Source: Algiphilus sp022763315
Lineage (GTDB): Bacteria > Pseudomonadota > Gammaproteobacteria > Nevskiales > Nevskiaceae
Length of the DNA: 64,000 nucleotides
Strand: one strand, 5' to 3'
Assembly (NCBI RefSeq): GCF_965249985.1
Contig: NZ_OZ252280.1
The notes below the pieces were generated by a model. It ran no database searches. It was not told the DNA's origin and worked only from the letters and a program-made list of their open reading frames with translations. Positions 8,260-16,870 of this stretch are shown piece by piece. Position 1 is the stretch's first letter. Each line of letters begins with the position of its first letter. Position numbers and translations under genes: made by a program.

Positions 8260-9172
8260 GACCTACGCGGACACCGTTCGCCTGCTGCTGGCTGTCGCGC
8301 CCGATGTTTTCGCGAATGGCATCTTCGCTATGAAGGGCGGCACGGCCATCAATCTCTTCGTGCAGGACATGCCACGCCTGTCGGTGGACATCGACGTGGT
8401 GTACCTCCCGTGGCAGACGCCGCGCGACGAAGCGCTGCAAGCCATCAACCAGGAACTGGCCGCCATCGCCGCGCGCGTTGCACCACTGGGTGTGCAGACA
8501 CGCCTGGTTCGCGCCAAGGACCTGGGGGACACCAAGCTGATCGTCGAGAACGACGTCGGCCAGGTGAAGATCGAGGTCAATGTCGTGTTCCGTGGCAGTG
8601 TGCTGCCCGTCGAGCGGCGACCACTGAGCGCCAAGACCCGCGATCTGTTCGGCGTCGAGTTCGAGCTGCCGATCCTGGCGCCGGACGAGCTGTACGCCAG
8701 CAAGCTGGTGGCTGCGCTGGATCGACAGCATCCGCGCGATCTGTTCGACGTGTGGCAGCTCTACGAATCGGGCGGCATCAGCGATGGCATGGTCGAGTGC
8801 TTCGTGGTCTACCTGGCCGGGCACAACCGGCCGCCCCACGAAGTGCTGTTCGGCAACGACAAGGACATCGCCGGCGAGTACGAACGGGCCTTTGTCGGTA
8901 TGGCCGAAGTGGACTGCCCCTTGGACACGCTGCTGGACGCTCGCGCGCAGTTGCGAAGCGAGTTGCAGCAACGGCTGACGAAGGCGCACAGGCGGTTCCT
9001 GAGCGGCCTGGTACGCGCAGAACCGGACTGGTCGCTGGTGCAATGCCAGCACGCCGCGCAACTGCCGGCACTGCGCTGGAAGCTCAACAACCTGGAGACC
9101 TTTCGCAAAAAGCGCCCCAAGGACTTCGCCGCGCAAGCCGCTGCGCTCGATGCCGGCCTGGGCCAGATCTGA
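8252..9172 (+). CDS. abiEii: AbiEii/AbiGii-type nucleotidyltransferase toxin
   Basis: A 306-residue toxin partner of AbiEi. It has the signature MKGGTAINLF, the RLSVDIDVVY segment holding the metal-binding aspartates, and LYASKLVAALDRQHPRDLFD. These define the DUF1814/AbiEii nucleotidyltransferase-like family; related toxins transfer nucleotides to tRNA acceptor ends or other targets. All motif residues look intact, so the toxin should be active. The ATG lies inside the end of abiEi, as in other two-gene AbiE operons. Confidence 0.87.
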   Translation: MDKTYADTVRLLLAVAPDVFANGIFAMKGGTAINLFVQDMPRLSVDIDVVYLPWQTPRDEALQAINQELAAIAARVAPLGVQTRLVRAKDLGDTKLIVENDVGQVKIEVNVVFRGSVLPVERRPLSAKTRDLFGVEFELPILAPDELYASKLVAALDRQHPRDLFDVWQLYESGGISDGMVECFVVYLAGHNRPPHEVLFGNDKDIAGEYERAFVGMAEVDCPLDTLLDARAQLRSELQQRLTKAHRRFLSGLVRAEPDWSLVQCQHAAQLPALRWKLNNLETFRKKRPKDFAAQAAALDAGLGQI

Positions 9173-9376
9173 CGCGGCGGCAGAAGTATTCCCGGCTTGC
9201 CGGGGTTGCCCCATGCCGCATTGATTGCGGCACGCGACACGCGCTGCCCCTATACCCAAAGGCTTCCAAAAAGGCCGCAAGGGCTGGGAAGGGGCAAGGG
9301 AATGGGGCCAAGGGGAAAGGCCCTACCCGAAAAGGCCAAAAGGCACCCCTGAGCAGCCTCTCATCCGAGGTTCGCC
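9173..9376 (+). other. Relaxase upstream region with six G-runs (possible oriT neighbourhood)
   Basis: About 200 bases without a gene, directly before mobH. Positions 9281-9315 hold six runs of three or four G separated by 2-4 bases, a strong potential G-quadruplex on the + strand. Inverted repeats of GGCC type (around 9275 and 9320-9336) flank it. Origins of transfer in clc-type elements lie near the relaxase gene, so this is a candidate oriT region, but no nick site can be named. Confidence 0.35.
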
Positions 9377-11221
9377 ATGCTCTCGCTGTTTCGCAAACGG
9401 ATGCTGCCGGCCTCCGGCGCACCATCCACTCCCTCCACCGAGACACCCAAAGGGCTGACGCGGCCCGAGTCGGCCGCATCGCTGCTGGCAACACCGCGCC
9501 GGCAGAAGCTGCTGGAACACATCTGGCAGCGCACCTCGCTGTCGCGCGGGCAATTCGCCACGCTGTACCTGGCGCCGCTGGAACGCTACGCCGAACTGGT
9601 CCAGCAGTTCCCTGCGTCCGAAAGCCACCACCACGCCTATCCGGGCGGCATGCTGGACCACGGCCTGGAGATCGTCGCCTACGCGCTGAAATTGCGGCAG
9701 TCTTACCTGCTGCCTGCGGGCGTCACGCCAGAGGCACAGGCGGCGCAGGCCGAAGCCTGGACCGCAGGCACGGCCTACGCGGCCCTGCTGCACGACATCG
9801 GCAAGATAGCGGTCGATCTGCACGTCGAGCATGCCGACGGCAGCGCCTGGCATCCCTGGCACGGCCCGGTGCGAAAGCCCTACCGCTTTCGTTACCGAAA
9901 GGAGCGTGAGTACCGCCTGCACAGCGCCGCCACCGGGCTGCTCTACGCGCGCCTTCTCGATCGGGACATCTTCGACTGGCTCAGCGGCTATCCCGACCTC
10001 TGGGCCGCGCTGCTGTACGTGCTGGCCGGCCAGTACGAGCACGCCGGCACGCTCGGCGAGCTGGTCGTGCAGGCCGACCAGGCATCGGTCGCCCAGGAAC
10101 TCGGCGGCGATCCCAGCAAGGCGCTGGCGGCACCCAAGCATGCGCTGCAACGCAAATTGCTCGACGGCTTGCGCTACCTGCTCAAGGAAGAGTTCAAGTT
10201 GAACCAGGGCGGCCCGGCGGACGGTTGGCTGACCCAAGAGGCTTTGTGGCTGGTGAGCAAGACCGTCTCCGACAAGCTGCGCGCACATCTGCTGTCGCAG
10301 GGCATCGACGGCATCCCGGCGAGCAATACGGCCGTGTTCAACGTGCTGCAGGATCACGGCATCGTGCAACCGACGCCGGATGGCAAGGCGATCTGGAAGG
10401 CTACCGTCACCAGCGACGCCGGCTGGTCGCACGCCTTCACCTTCCTGAAACTCTCGCCGGCGATGATCTGGGATGCCGCCGATCGGCCGGCGCCGTTCGC
10501 AGGCCGTGTGCAGGTCGAAGAGGAACAAGCGGAGCCGCAGGCGCCGGCGGTGGCCGATGTGCCGCGCGCGGAAGGCATCGATGCTGCACCCGCGAGCACG
10601 GCGCCGATCGCATCCGCAGCCACAGACCCGGGCGTGGCCGCGCTGCTCGACCTGCTGGGCGACACCACTGCACCTACAGCACCGGAGATCCCGAGTTGCC
10701 CTGTTGCCGAGCCCGAGCCGGCCCCTTTGACCGTGCCACCGCCGCAGATGAACCTCGTGCCTTCCCAGGATCGCGCGGAGCCCTCCGGGGCGCACTTCAT
10801 GGCCTGGCTGCGTCAGAGCATCCAGACGCGCAAGCTGATCATCAACGACGCCAAGGCTCTGGTGCATACCGTCGCCGGCACGGCCTACCTCGTCAGCCCC
10901 GGCGTGTTTCAGCGCTATGCACAGGAGTACCTTCAAGTCGCCGCGCTGGCCAAGCAGGAGAAGCTGGAGGGGTGGCAGTGGGTGCAGAAGCGGTTCGAGA
11001 AGCTGGGGCAGCACCGCAAGCAGCCCAGCGGGCTGAACATCTGGACCTGCGAAGTCACGGGGCCGCGCAAGTCGCGCCGGCTGCACGGCTATCTGCTCGC
11101 CAGCCCGGATGCGCTGTTCCAGGAGACGCCGCCAGACAACCCATACCTGCGGCTCCTCAACGAGGCCGCAAAGCGCGAAGATTCAGCCTTTGGCGGCAAG
11201 GACAACGACGATCAGGGGTAA
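9377..11221 (+). CDS. mobH: MobH family relaxase (TraI_2)
   Basis: A 614-residue relaxase for ICE transfer. The N-terminal half is a TraI_2 domain with an HD-hydrolase-like metal site: HHH at 84-86, LDHG with Asp94-His95, and LLHDIGK with His139-Asp140. A Pro/Ala-rich linker (about 380-455) leads to the C-terminal TraI_2_C domain (FMAWLRQSIQTRKLIINDAK onward). This is the length and layout of MobH relaxases in PFGI/clc-type ICEs. It appears intact although most of the conjugation machinery is missing, so the island could perhaps be mobilised by a helper element. Confidence 0.88.
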   Translation: MLSLFRKRMLPASGAPSTPSTETPKGLTRPESAASLLATPRRQKLLEHIWQRTSLSRGQFATLYLAPLERYAELVQQFPASESHHHAYPGGMLDHGLEIVAYALKLRQSYLLPAGVTPEAQAAQAEAWTAGTAYAALLHDIGKIAVDLHVEHADGSAWHPWHGPVRKPYRFRYRKEREYRLHSAATGLLYARLLDRDIFDWLSGYPDLWAALLYVLAGQYEHAGTLGELVVQADQASVAQELGGDPSKALAAPKHALQRKLLDGLRYLLKEEFKLNQGGPADGWLTQEALWLVSKTVSDKLRAHLLSQGIDGIPASNTAVFNVLQDHGIVQPTPDGKAIWKATVTSDAGWSHAFTFLKLSPAMIWDAADRPAPFAGRVQVEEEQAEPQAPAVADVPRAEGIDAAPASTAPIASAATDPGVAALLDLLGDTTAPTAPEIPSCPVAEPEPAPLTVPPPQMNLVPSQDRAEPSGAHFMAWLRQSIQTRKLIINDAKALVHTVAGTAYLVSPGVFQRYAQEYLQVAALAKQEKLEGWQWVQKRFEKLGQHRKQPSGLNIWTCEVTGPRKSRRLHGYLLASPDALFQETPPDNPYLRLLNEAAKREDSAFGGKDNDDQG

Positions 11222-11229
11222 GGCCGGCT

Positions 11230-11529
11230 TCAATCTGCGGATGGGGCCGACTCCGCCAGCTTGGCTTCGGTCAGAGTCATCAAGTGAGCAGAACTGCATT
11301 TCAGCGCGCGGGCGATCTTGAGGATGAGGGGAAGCGTGGGGACGTGCTCTCCGCGTTCGATCTTGCCCATGTGCGACCGTTCGATGCCAGCCAAGTGGGC
11401 CAGCGTTTCCTGAGCGATACCCTGGTTGGTTCTTTCTTCCCGCACGGCAGCCCCAAACGCGATGGCTGGTTCCGCTTCGTAGGTAGTAGTGCCGAGGGGG
11501 CGGCCTCTTTGGATCGAACGCTTTTGCAT
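11230..11529 (-). CDS. XRE-family helix-turn-helix regulator
   Basis: A 99-residue protein with a central Cro/CI-type helix-turn-helix: AFGAAVREERTNQGIAQETL, AGIERSHMGKIERGEHVPTL, ILKIARALKC. It faces mobH and ends 8 bp from the mobH stop. The ATG at 11529 was chosen; a TTG two codons upstream is also possible. It is a typical small ICE regulator, and its target cannot be deduced. Confidence 0.78.
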   Translation of the reverse strand: MQKRSIQRGRPLGTTTYEAEPAIAFGAAVREERTNQGIAQETLAHLAGIERSHMGKIERGEHVPTLPLILKIARALKCSSAHLMTLTEAKLAESAPSAD

Positions 11530-11585
11530 TGCCAAAAGCGTCGAACAAGGTCACGATTTAAACCACGTTAAACTTAACTCATTCA

Positions 11586-12374
11586 ATGGCTCCGAGATCA
11601 GTTGCCACGACATTCACCGCCTGGGGGGAGCTGGACGTGGAATCGAGCGACATCACCGCCGAAATTCGCATGGCCGTCCTCGGCGAATGGGTGCCTCCCC
11701 AGCTCGCCGACGTGCTAGCCCTGCAGCGCGCCGAAGAGCCGGAGACCCATGCCGTCCTGGCTGGATGGACAGATCCCGGTCGGGGCGCGGAGCTGCCGGG
11801 CGACGGCTTCGACTTCGCCTTGTCTGCGGTTGCCCGGCAGTGGCCTGGCTGGGTATGCGAACCGCTGTGGCATGACACGCTGGCGGTCGCCGTGGCCAAG
11901 CGCTCCCACTTGCTGGCCTACCGTGAAGTGCCGTGCCAGGAAGTGCTCAAGCAGCCGTTGATCCGTGCGCAGTCAACGGCCGGCGAGCCGTGGCGCGCTG
12001 TGGCGCAGCGTGTCCTCGGGGATGCGCTGCAGGATCGGGAGCAGCTGGTCAGCTCCTTCGACATCGCGATGACGCTCGTGTCAGCCGGGTACGGCCTCGT
12101 CGTCGCGCCGTCTGCGAGGCTTGCTGGCTACCTGAACCGCGGCATCGCCGCGCGGCCGCTGGCTGGCGCACCGACCGTCGTGATGGCTTACCTCCTGCAT
12201 CCCCTGGCGCGCCTGACCGAACCCATGGCGAGGTTCATCCAACGTGCTCGCAGCGTGTCCGGGGACCTCGAAGTACCTACTGAGCAACGTCGTGCTCTGC
12301 GGATACCACTGTTACTGAACAGGCCATCCGGCCACGTGAGCACGTGGCCCGACGATCATAGTCATCGCCTGTAG
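11586..12374 (+). CDS. LysR-type effector-binding domain protein without HTH
   Basis: A 262-residue protein resembling the LysR substrate-binding domain: RMAVLGEWVPPQLADVLAL, GFDFALSAV, EPLWHDTLAVAVAKRSHLLA, ISAGYGLVVAPS-like SAGYGLVVAPSARLAGYL. The N-terminal winged helix expected in a full LysR regulator (about 60 residues) is absent, and none is visible in frame upstream. It is either a stand-alone effector domain or a 5' truncation. Similar proteins occur near the relaxase in related ICEs. It is divergent from the XRE regulator with 56 bp between. Confidence 0.65.
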   Translation: MAPRSVATTFTAWGELDVESSDITAEIRMAVLGEWVPPQLADVLALQRAEEPETHAVLAGWTDPGRGAELPGDGFDFALSAVARQWPGWVCEPLWHDTLAVAVAKRSHLLAYREVPCQEVLKQPLIRAQSTAGEPWRAVAQRVLGDALQDREQLVSSFDIAMTLVSAGYGLVVAPSARLAGYLNRGIAARPLAGAPTVVMAYLLHPLARLTEPMARFIQRARSVSGDLEVPTEQRRALRIPLLLNRPSGHVSTWPDDHSHRL

Positions 12375-12618
12375 CCGGCGGCACGCGGCCAGAAGCCGAC
12401 GTTCGAAACTGCCCTCTGGCCCGAGTTTTGGGGCTTTGGAACCGCTGTCGGGTATAGAGCGGGCGAAACTACCCGCGAAAGCGGTGTTGCAAGCCGCATG
12501 CATACCATGCGTTCCGGGCGCGAAGAGCACTGGGCGTAAGTGCGCAGCGCGCAAACTACAAAACGGCGCTCACCTGCGCGGCTCCGCCGTGCGAGTTGAT
12601 CGGTTGACGCCATTTAAT
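12375..12618. other. Gene-free stretch before the IS21 end
   Basis: I see no convincing coding frame, RNA gene or terminator here. The outer boundary of the IS21-family element is probably in or at the right edge of this stretch, but I could not match terminal inverted repeats or a target duplication by eye. Confidence 0.3.
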
Positions 12619-12787
12619 CTGCGCACCGACGCCATGCCAGCTGAGCACCGGCATCAAGACCTTGCGCGGCGACGCCACCAGGCTGCGCACCGGCGCCAAG
12701 TCGCTGCGCAATGGCACCAGCTTCCTGCGCAGTGGTGCCACGCTGTTGCGCATCCCCGCCAAGCTACTGCCCACCCTCCGACTTGAG
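12619..12787. repeat. Ladder of degenerate 21-bp repeats at the istB end of the IS21 element
   Basis: Units start at 12619, 12641, 12662, 12683, 12704, 12725 and 12746, each about 21 bp and beginning CTGCGC or TTGCGC followed by a GGCGCCAA-like core; a weaker eighth starts at 12767. The istB stop codon falls inside unit seven. IS21-family elements carry multiple terminal repeats that bind IstA, which is the most likely explanation. The number and strict 21-bp phasing (two helical turns) are notable. Confidence 0.7.
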
Positions 12788-13504
12788 CTTGCGCATCGAC
12801 TCGCCCTTGAGGGCGATCTTCAGGCTCGAATGCACGAGCCGATCGAGCAGCGCATCGGCCAGCGCGGGATCATTGATGAAGGCGTGCCACTCCTTGACCG
12901 GCATCTGCCCGAGCACGATCGTCGAGTGCGTGCCGACCCGATCATCGAGCAGCTCCAGCAGGTCGGCGCGACCGCGATTGGTCAGTGCGGTCAGGCCAAA
13001 GTCGTCCAGGATCAGGAGCTGGACCTTGGCCACCTGGTTGCGCAGCTTCGTGATGGAGCCGTCTTCGTGCGCGATGGCCATCTCTTCGAGCAAGCGCCCG
13101 AGCCTGCGGTAAGCCACGGTGATGCCCTTGCGCGCCGCCTGCACTGCCAGCGCGCAGGCCAGCCAAGTCTTGCCCGTGCCGGTCGGGCCGGTCATCAGCA
13201 GGTTCATCTGCTTGTAGATCCACGCACATGTGAGCAGATCGGCGAAGGTCGCCTTGTCGATGCCGCGGCCGGTTCGGTAGTCAATGTCCTCGGGCACGGC
13301 CTGCACCTTGAGTCGCGCGTTGCGCAGGATGCTCTTGTAGCGCCGCGTGTCGCGGTAACTGATCTCGGCATCCACGAGCATCTGCAGGCGTTGCTCGAAG
13401 GACGCGCCGAGAAAGGCGGACTGAGACATCTGCTGATCCAGCGCCTCGGCCATGCCGACGAGACGCAGTTCGCGGAGCTGTTGGGCGGTGTTCATGATGG
13501 TCAT
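12764..13504 (-). CDS. istB: IS21 helper ATPase IstB
   Basis: A 246-residue DnaC-like AAA+ ATPase that loads target DNA for the IstA transposase. The N-terminus reads TAQQLRELRLVGMAEALDQQ. Walker A is GPTGTGKTWLACAL, Walker B is LLILDDFGL, followed by sensor residues near STIVLGQMP and the C-terminal RLVHSSLKIALKGESMRK. The ATG at 13504 was chosen; the frame is open further upstream but inside istA. The stop lies within the terminal repeat ladder. Confidence 0.92.
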   Translation of the reverse strand: MTIMNTAQQLRELRLVGMAEALDQQMSQSAFLGASFEQRLQMLVDAEISYRDTRRYKSILRNARLKVQAVPEDIDYRTGRGIDKATFADLLTCAWIYKQMNLLMTGPTGTGKTWLACALAVQAARKGITVAYRRLGRLLEEMAIAHEDGSITKLRNQVAKVQLLILDDFGLTALTNRGRADLLELLDDRVGTHSTIVLGQMPVKEWHAFINDPALADALLDRLVHSSLKIALKGESMRKLKSEGGQ

Positions 13505-13514
13505 TCGGGGTTCC

Positions 13515-15050
13515 TCAGGATTCGTAGGTCTTGGCGCCACGCACGTTGTCGTGGCCCGGCAATGGCTCATCGTCACTGGCGCCGCGCAATGGCGTGCTCT
13601 CGATCCGGCGCTGGAGCATCGAGCGCACGGACGACACCGACGTGGTGGAGATGCGTAGCGCGCGATGGCAGGCAGCATTCAGGCGCTCTGGGCCGTATTC
13701 CTTGGCCATGCCGCGCAGGCCGCGCATCGCCTGCATCGACAACGCCGGCCGCCGATGCGTGTCGATGTGCTTCTTCACGAAGGCACTGATCCAGGGGCCT
13801 GAGCGGTCCGCCCATGCGATCAGCTCGGCACCTTGATCCTGCGCGTACGCCCGATGGGACGCAGGCTGGTGCTCCGGCAAGGTGGTGCAACCACCCTTGT
13901 GCGCATTCCGCAGGTGGGTCGCAATCGGGAAGTGATCGTCCTTTGCGTACACCTCGACCTGTCGGGCGGTCGCGCGGATGCGTACCTTGGCCCCGATGTA
14001 GGTGTACGGCACCGAGTAGTAATGCTCGTCCCACAGGACGTGGTAGTCCTGTGCCACCGTGACGTTGAGCTTCCAGTCTGCGTACTCGAAGGGCAGTTCC
14101 GGCAATGCCTTCAGTGCCGGACGATCCAGCTCCTCGAAGAGCTGGTTGCGGCTTTTGCCGCCGTGCCCGCGCATGGGCTTGTCGTTCATGCGCACCAGCA
14201 GCTCCGCGATGGCGGCGTTCAGTTCTTCAATCGACGTGAAGACCCGGTTACGCAGCCGCGCCAGTATCCATCGCTGGGCGAAACGCACGCCGACCTCGAC
14301 GGCGGCCTTGTCCTTGGGCTTGCGCGCTCGCGTCGGCATCACGATGCAGTCGTAGTGCTGCGCGAGTTTGCTGTAGGTGTAGTTGATGATGTGGCCCTCG
14401 GCCACCGTCACCCGTTCCACCGCCGACTTCAAGTTGTCGGGGACCAGCAGCCTGGGCACGCCACGGTAAAACTCCAGGGCGCGCACGTTGGCCTCGCACC
14501 AGTCCGGCAGCCGCTGCGTCGCGCTTGCATACGCGAAAGTCTTGCGGCTCGCACCCATAACGGCCACAAACAGCTCGACCGGTTGCTTCTCCCCGGTCTT
14601 CGGATTCAGAACGCTCGGGCGTTTGCCCGAGTAGTCCAGAAACAGTCGGTAGCCCGGCGCATGCGGCTGGCGCATGACGATGCCCAGGGAGCACTCGTAG
14701 CGGTCGTAGCGCCGCCGGAATTCGGTTTCCGACATCGCGTCACTGCCGGCCGCGTCCGCATATTCCTCGTGCATCAGCAGCAAGGTCACGCCCGGCCGAC
14801 GCAGTTCGGCATGGACATGGGCGAAGTCGGGCTCGGCAAAGGCCTTGCGCGCGAGCTGACGGCCGTTGTTCAGCCGCTCCTCCAAGGCCCGGTCCGTCAG
14901 AACCGCGACCCCATTCCAGTCCAGACCCTCCTCAGCCAGGCGCATCCGGTAGCGGCCCGCCGTGTTGGGCGAGACTCCCGCTGCTCGACCGACTTCCCGG
15001 TTGGAGAAGTCGGTGGTGAGCAGATAGCGACACACATCCTTCAGATTCAT
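13515..15050 (-). CDS. istA: IS21 transposase IstA
   Basis: A 511-residue DDE transposase. The N-terminal helix-turn-helix (NREVGRAAGVSPNTAGRYR) binds the IS ends. The rve-type catalytic core supplies FLDYSGKR (Asp), LLVPDNLKSAV (Asp) and KDKAAVEVGV (Glu). The C-terminal part has LWDEHYYSVPYTYIG, typical of IstA. Full length and no internal stop indicate an intact gene. istB begins 10 bp downstream of its stop. Confidence 0.93.
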   Translation of the reverse strand: MNLKDVCRYLLTTDFSNREVGRAAGVSPNTAGRYRMRLAEEGLDWNGVAVLTDRALEERLNNGRQLARKAFAEPDFAHVHAELRRPGVTLLLMHEEYADAAGSDAMSETEFRRRYDRYECSLGIVMRQPHAPGYRLFLDYSGKRPSVLNPKTGEKQPVELFVAVMGASRKTFAYASATQRLPDWCEANVRALEFYRGVPRLLVPDNLKSAVERVTVAEGHIINYTYSKLAQHYDCIVMPTRARKPKDKAAVEVGVRFAQRWILARLRNRVFTSIEELNAAIAELLVRMNDKPMRGHGGKSRNQLFEELDRPALKALPELPFEYADWKLNVTVAQDYHVLWDEHYYSVPYTYIGAKVRIRATARQVEVYAKDDHFPIATHLRNAHKGGCTTLPEHQPASHRAYAQDQGAELIAWADRSGPWISAFVKKHIDTHRRPALSMQAMRGLRGMAKEYGPERLNAACHRALRISTTSVSSVRSMLQRRIESTPLRGASDDEPLPGHDNVRGAKTYES

Positions 15051-15215
15051 CCCGCGTTCTCATCGATTGACACCTCCAGAAAGAGGCGTGAGGGAGGACC
15101 TCACTCCGGCGGCGGGGAAAGGCCCATCGCACGGCCCGGAACGGGCCGCTGTCCTTGACACCGCCGGAAGCAGAAACGAGAATGCAGGCTCAAGGTTCAG
15201 TTGAAGCTGCTCGAG

Positions 15216-15242
15216 ACCCACGCCCGGCAAGGCGTGGGTTTT
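15216..15242 (+). terminator. Rho-independent terminator-like hairpin
   Basis: Stem ACCCACGCC/GGCGTGGGT with a six-base loop (CGGCAA), followed by TTTTCTC on the + strand. It is oriented for transcription entering from the IS21 side; no + strand gene ends immediately before it, so it may be a remnant or insulate the island genes to the right. Confidence 0.55.
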
Positions 15243-15277
15243 CTCGTTGTGCTGCCCGAAACGTACCGCTACCGCCA

Positions 15278-15574
15278 TCAGCAGAAGACCGGGCTGAGCG
15301 AGCCACCTCCCATGCAGTCCAGATTCCGTGACACGGGGGATCGGTCATCACCACCTGCGCCATCTGGATATCGATCAGGCCACAGGCTGCTGGGCACGAC
15401 GCCGAGCTTGTCGGCAATGGCCGATTCGATCCGCCGGGATCGCCGGTAACCCTGACTCACGCTCGTGACCGACGTGCCGGCGACCCCCAGCTCGCGAGCG
15501 ACCTCGGCCAGCGAGCTGCCGGCGACGCGGAGCCGCATCTTGATCCGCTCGTGTTGTTCCAGGGCTGGGCGCAT
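15278..15574 (-). CDS. Ner/Nlp-like helix-turn-helix DNA-binding protein
   Basis: A 98-residue protein with the Ner/Nlp (Mu-type) helix-turn-helix: HERIKMRLRVAGSSLAEVAR, ELGVAGTSVTSVSQGYRRSR, IESAIADKLGVVPSSLWPDR. This family represses early phage promoters or acts as a small transcription factor. It is divergent from the XRE gene at 15620, with about 45 bp between starts, an arrangement like a phage immunity switch. Confidence 0.75.
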   Translation of the reverse strand: MRPALEQHERIKMRLRVAGSSLAEVARELGVAGTSVTSVSQGYRRSRRIESAIADKLGVVPSSLWPDRYPDGAGGDDRSPVSRNLDCMGGGSLSPVFC

Positions 15575-15619
15575 GCGTGATATCGTCAGGGGAAGTCCTG
15601 AGACTCACAGTAGGCAGTT

Positions 15620-16057
15620 ATGAGTAAGTTGTCAAACGAAGACGACAACCTCGTCATGGGTCGCCGGTTGATGGCCATCCGGGTCGCCAGCGGACTCACG
15701 CAAGCTGATTTTGCGGACAAGCTGGGGCTATCCCTGCGCGCCTATGCCAATTACGAGCGCGGCGAGCGGGAAATGCCCACGGCGCTGTTCAAATCGCTGT
15801 GCGAGACGTTCCGGATCGATCCGCTGTGGCAGCTCACGGGTCCCGGTGAAGATCCGGTCCTGGTGGGTCGTCGCGTGCTCGACATGGATCTGATGGAGAG
15901 CGTGATTCGGCTCATCGAGGAATGGCTCACCAAGCACCGTCGCACGCTCAAGCCCGACAAGAAGGCGCGGTTGATCCGGCTGAGCTACGAGCATTGCATC
16001 ACCAAAGGCGAGGTTGACGCTACGCATCTGCGTGAAATGCTGTCCGTCGCGGCCTGA
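15620..16057 (+). CDS. XRE-family regulator with C-terminal helical domain
   Basis: A 145-residue protein. The N-terminal Cro/CI helix-turn-helix is clear (GRRLMAIRVASGLTQADFAD, LGLSLRAYANYERGEREMPT). The C-terminal half (about 75-145) is helical and rich in Lys/Arg (TKHRRTLKPDKKARLIR), as in phage-type regulators. It pairs divergently with the Ner-like gene and is 4 bp from the following membrane protein gene, suggesting one operon. Confidence 0.78.
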   Translation: MSKLSNEDDNLVMGRRLMAIRVASGLTQADFADKLGLSLRAYANYERGEREMPTALFKSLCETFRIDPLWQLTGPGEDPVLVGRRVLDMDLMESVIRLIEEWLTKHRRTLKPDKKARLIRLSYEHCITKGEVDATHLREMLSVAA

Positions 16058-16061
16058 CCCG

Positions 16062-16676
16062 ATGAGTGATCGTCATGGTCCGGGGCGCAACGCTCTGCAG
16101 GAAGATCCGCCCGAAGGCAACGCCGGAACTCGCAGCAAGGTTGTCTCGCTGCGCCCTGACCAGCAGTCGCCGCCACCGGAGCGACTCGACCCGCGGCTGG
16201 AAGAGATGCGCCGCATCCTCGCGGAATCCCAACCGCTGGACAGCCTCTATTCTGACGACGAAGTGATCGCCGACGAGGGCAAGTTCCGCAAACGCTTCGG
16301 TCCGGGATTCCGCTGGAATCGCCGGGATCGGATCGGCCTGATCGCGCTGAAGAATCGATACGACCTGACCGACCCGGAAATCCAGTTGTTCCAGCACACC
16401 GGCAATCTGCATCGGTCGGTATTCGGAGTGCGCCTTACGGCGAGCCCTTGGATCGCCCTGTGGGGCGGCGCGCAGATCGCGGTGTTCGGGTTCCTGTTCC
16501 TGGCCCTACTGCTCGCCGCTTGGCCAATTCTCGTCAGGGCACCGGCCAAGGCGATCAAGCCGGTGCTGGCGCTGCTTGGCCTATTCACGTTCTGCTGCGG
16601 GCTGTACTGGATGTACGTGAAGCCTTGGTTTCTCAGGCTTCGCAAGGAACGGGAGCGCAGTGACGATGATCGATGA
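16062..16676 (+). CDS. Hypothetical two-TM membrane protein
   Basis: A 204-residue protein I do not recognise. The first ~135 residues are soluble, with a low-complexity acidic/basic N-terminus. Two hydrophobic helices follow (about 141-165 and 172-192), then a basic tail LRLRKERERSDDDR. The ATG at 16062 sits 4 bp after the XRE stop, so the regulator and membrane protein are probably co-expressed. A small regulator plus membrane protein could be a lysogeny, defence or toxin-type module, but nothing in the sequence shows which. Confidence 0.6.
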   Translation: MSDRHGPGRNALQEDPPEGNAGTRSKVVSLRPDQQSPPPERLDPRLEEMRRILAESQPLDSLYSDDEVIADEGKFRKRFGPGFRWNRRDRIGLIALKNRYDLTDPEIQLFQHTGNLHRSVFGVRLTASPWIALWGGAQIAVFGFLFLALLLAAWPILVRAPAKAIKPVLALLGLFTFCCGLYWMYVKPWFLRLRKERERSDDDR

Positions 16677-16870
16677 CGTCAGCACATCGACATTCTGTCG
16701 CTGTGTTTGAAAGCGGCACGCCGATCAGGTTCGATTGAGCGGAGTTCCGACTGCCGGTACTGATTCCCCAAGTCCGGTTCGTCGTGCCTAGGGCGCCCCC
16801 AACCCAACAAGGCGACGAACCTGATGCGACTTCTGTCGCCTCTGCTCCAGAACCGCTGCGGGACGTGGAG
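16677..16870. terminator. Hairpin cluster between convergent genes
   Basis: Three inverted repeats lie between the membrane protein gene and yggS: CGACA/TGTCG (16688-16700), GCGAC/GTCGC with a TTCT loop (16826-16839), and GGTTCGTCG (16776-16784) pairing with CGACGAACC (16813-16821). They probably act as a bidirectional terminator, although no T-tract is seen. No gene fits here. Confidence 0.45.

Larger units (their letters stand above)
12600..15170 (-). mobile_element. IS21-family insertion sequence (istA, istB); approximate ends
   Basis: Two genes in the standard IS21 order and orientation, istA then istB, 10 bp apart, with a repeat ladder at the istB end. Both genes look intact, so the element may be active. 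Ends are approximate because terminal inverted repeats were not resolved by eye. It separates the mobH/LysR part of the ICE from the phage-regulator part and may have driven deletion of the missing transfer genes. Confidence 0.75.

Noticed and set aside
12556..12774. Short minus-strand protein of heptapeptide repeats downstream of istB
   Set aside because: The heptad arises from the 21-bp IS21 terminal repeats; no start signal and no domain.
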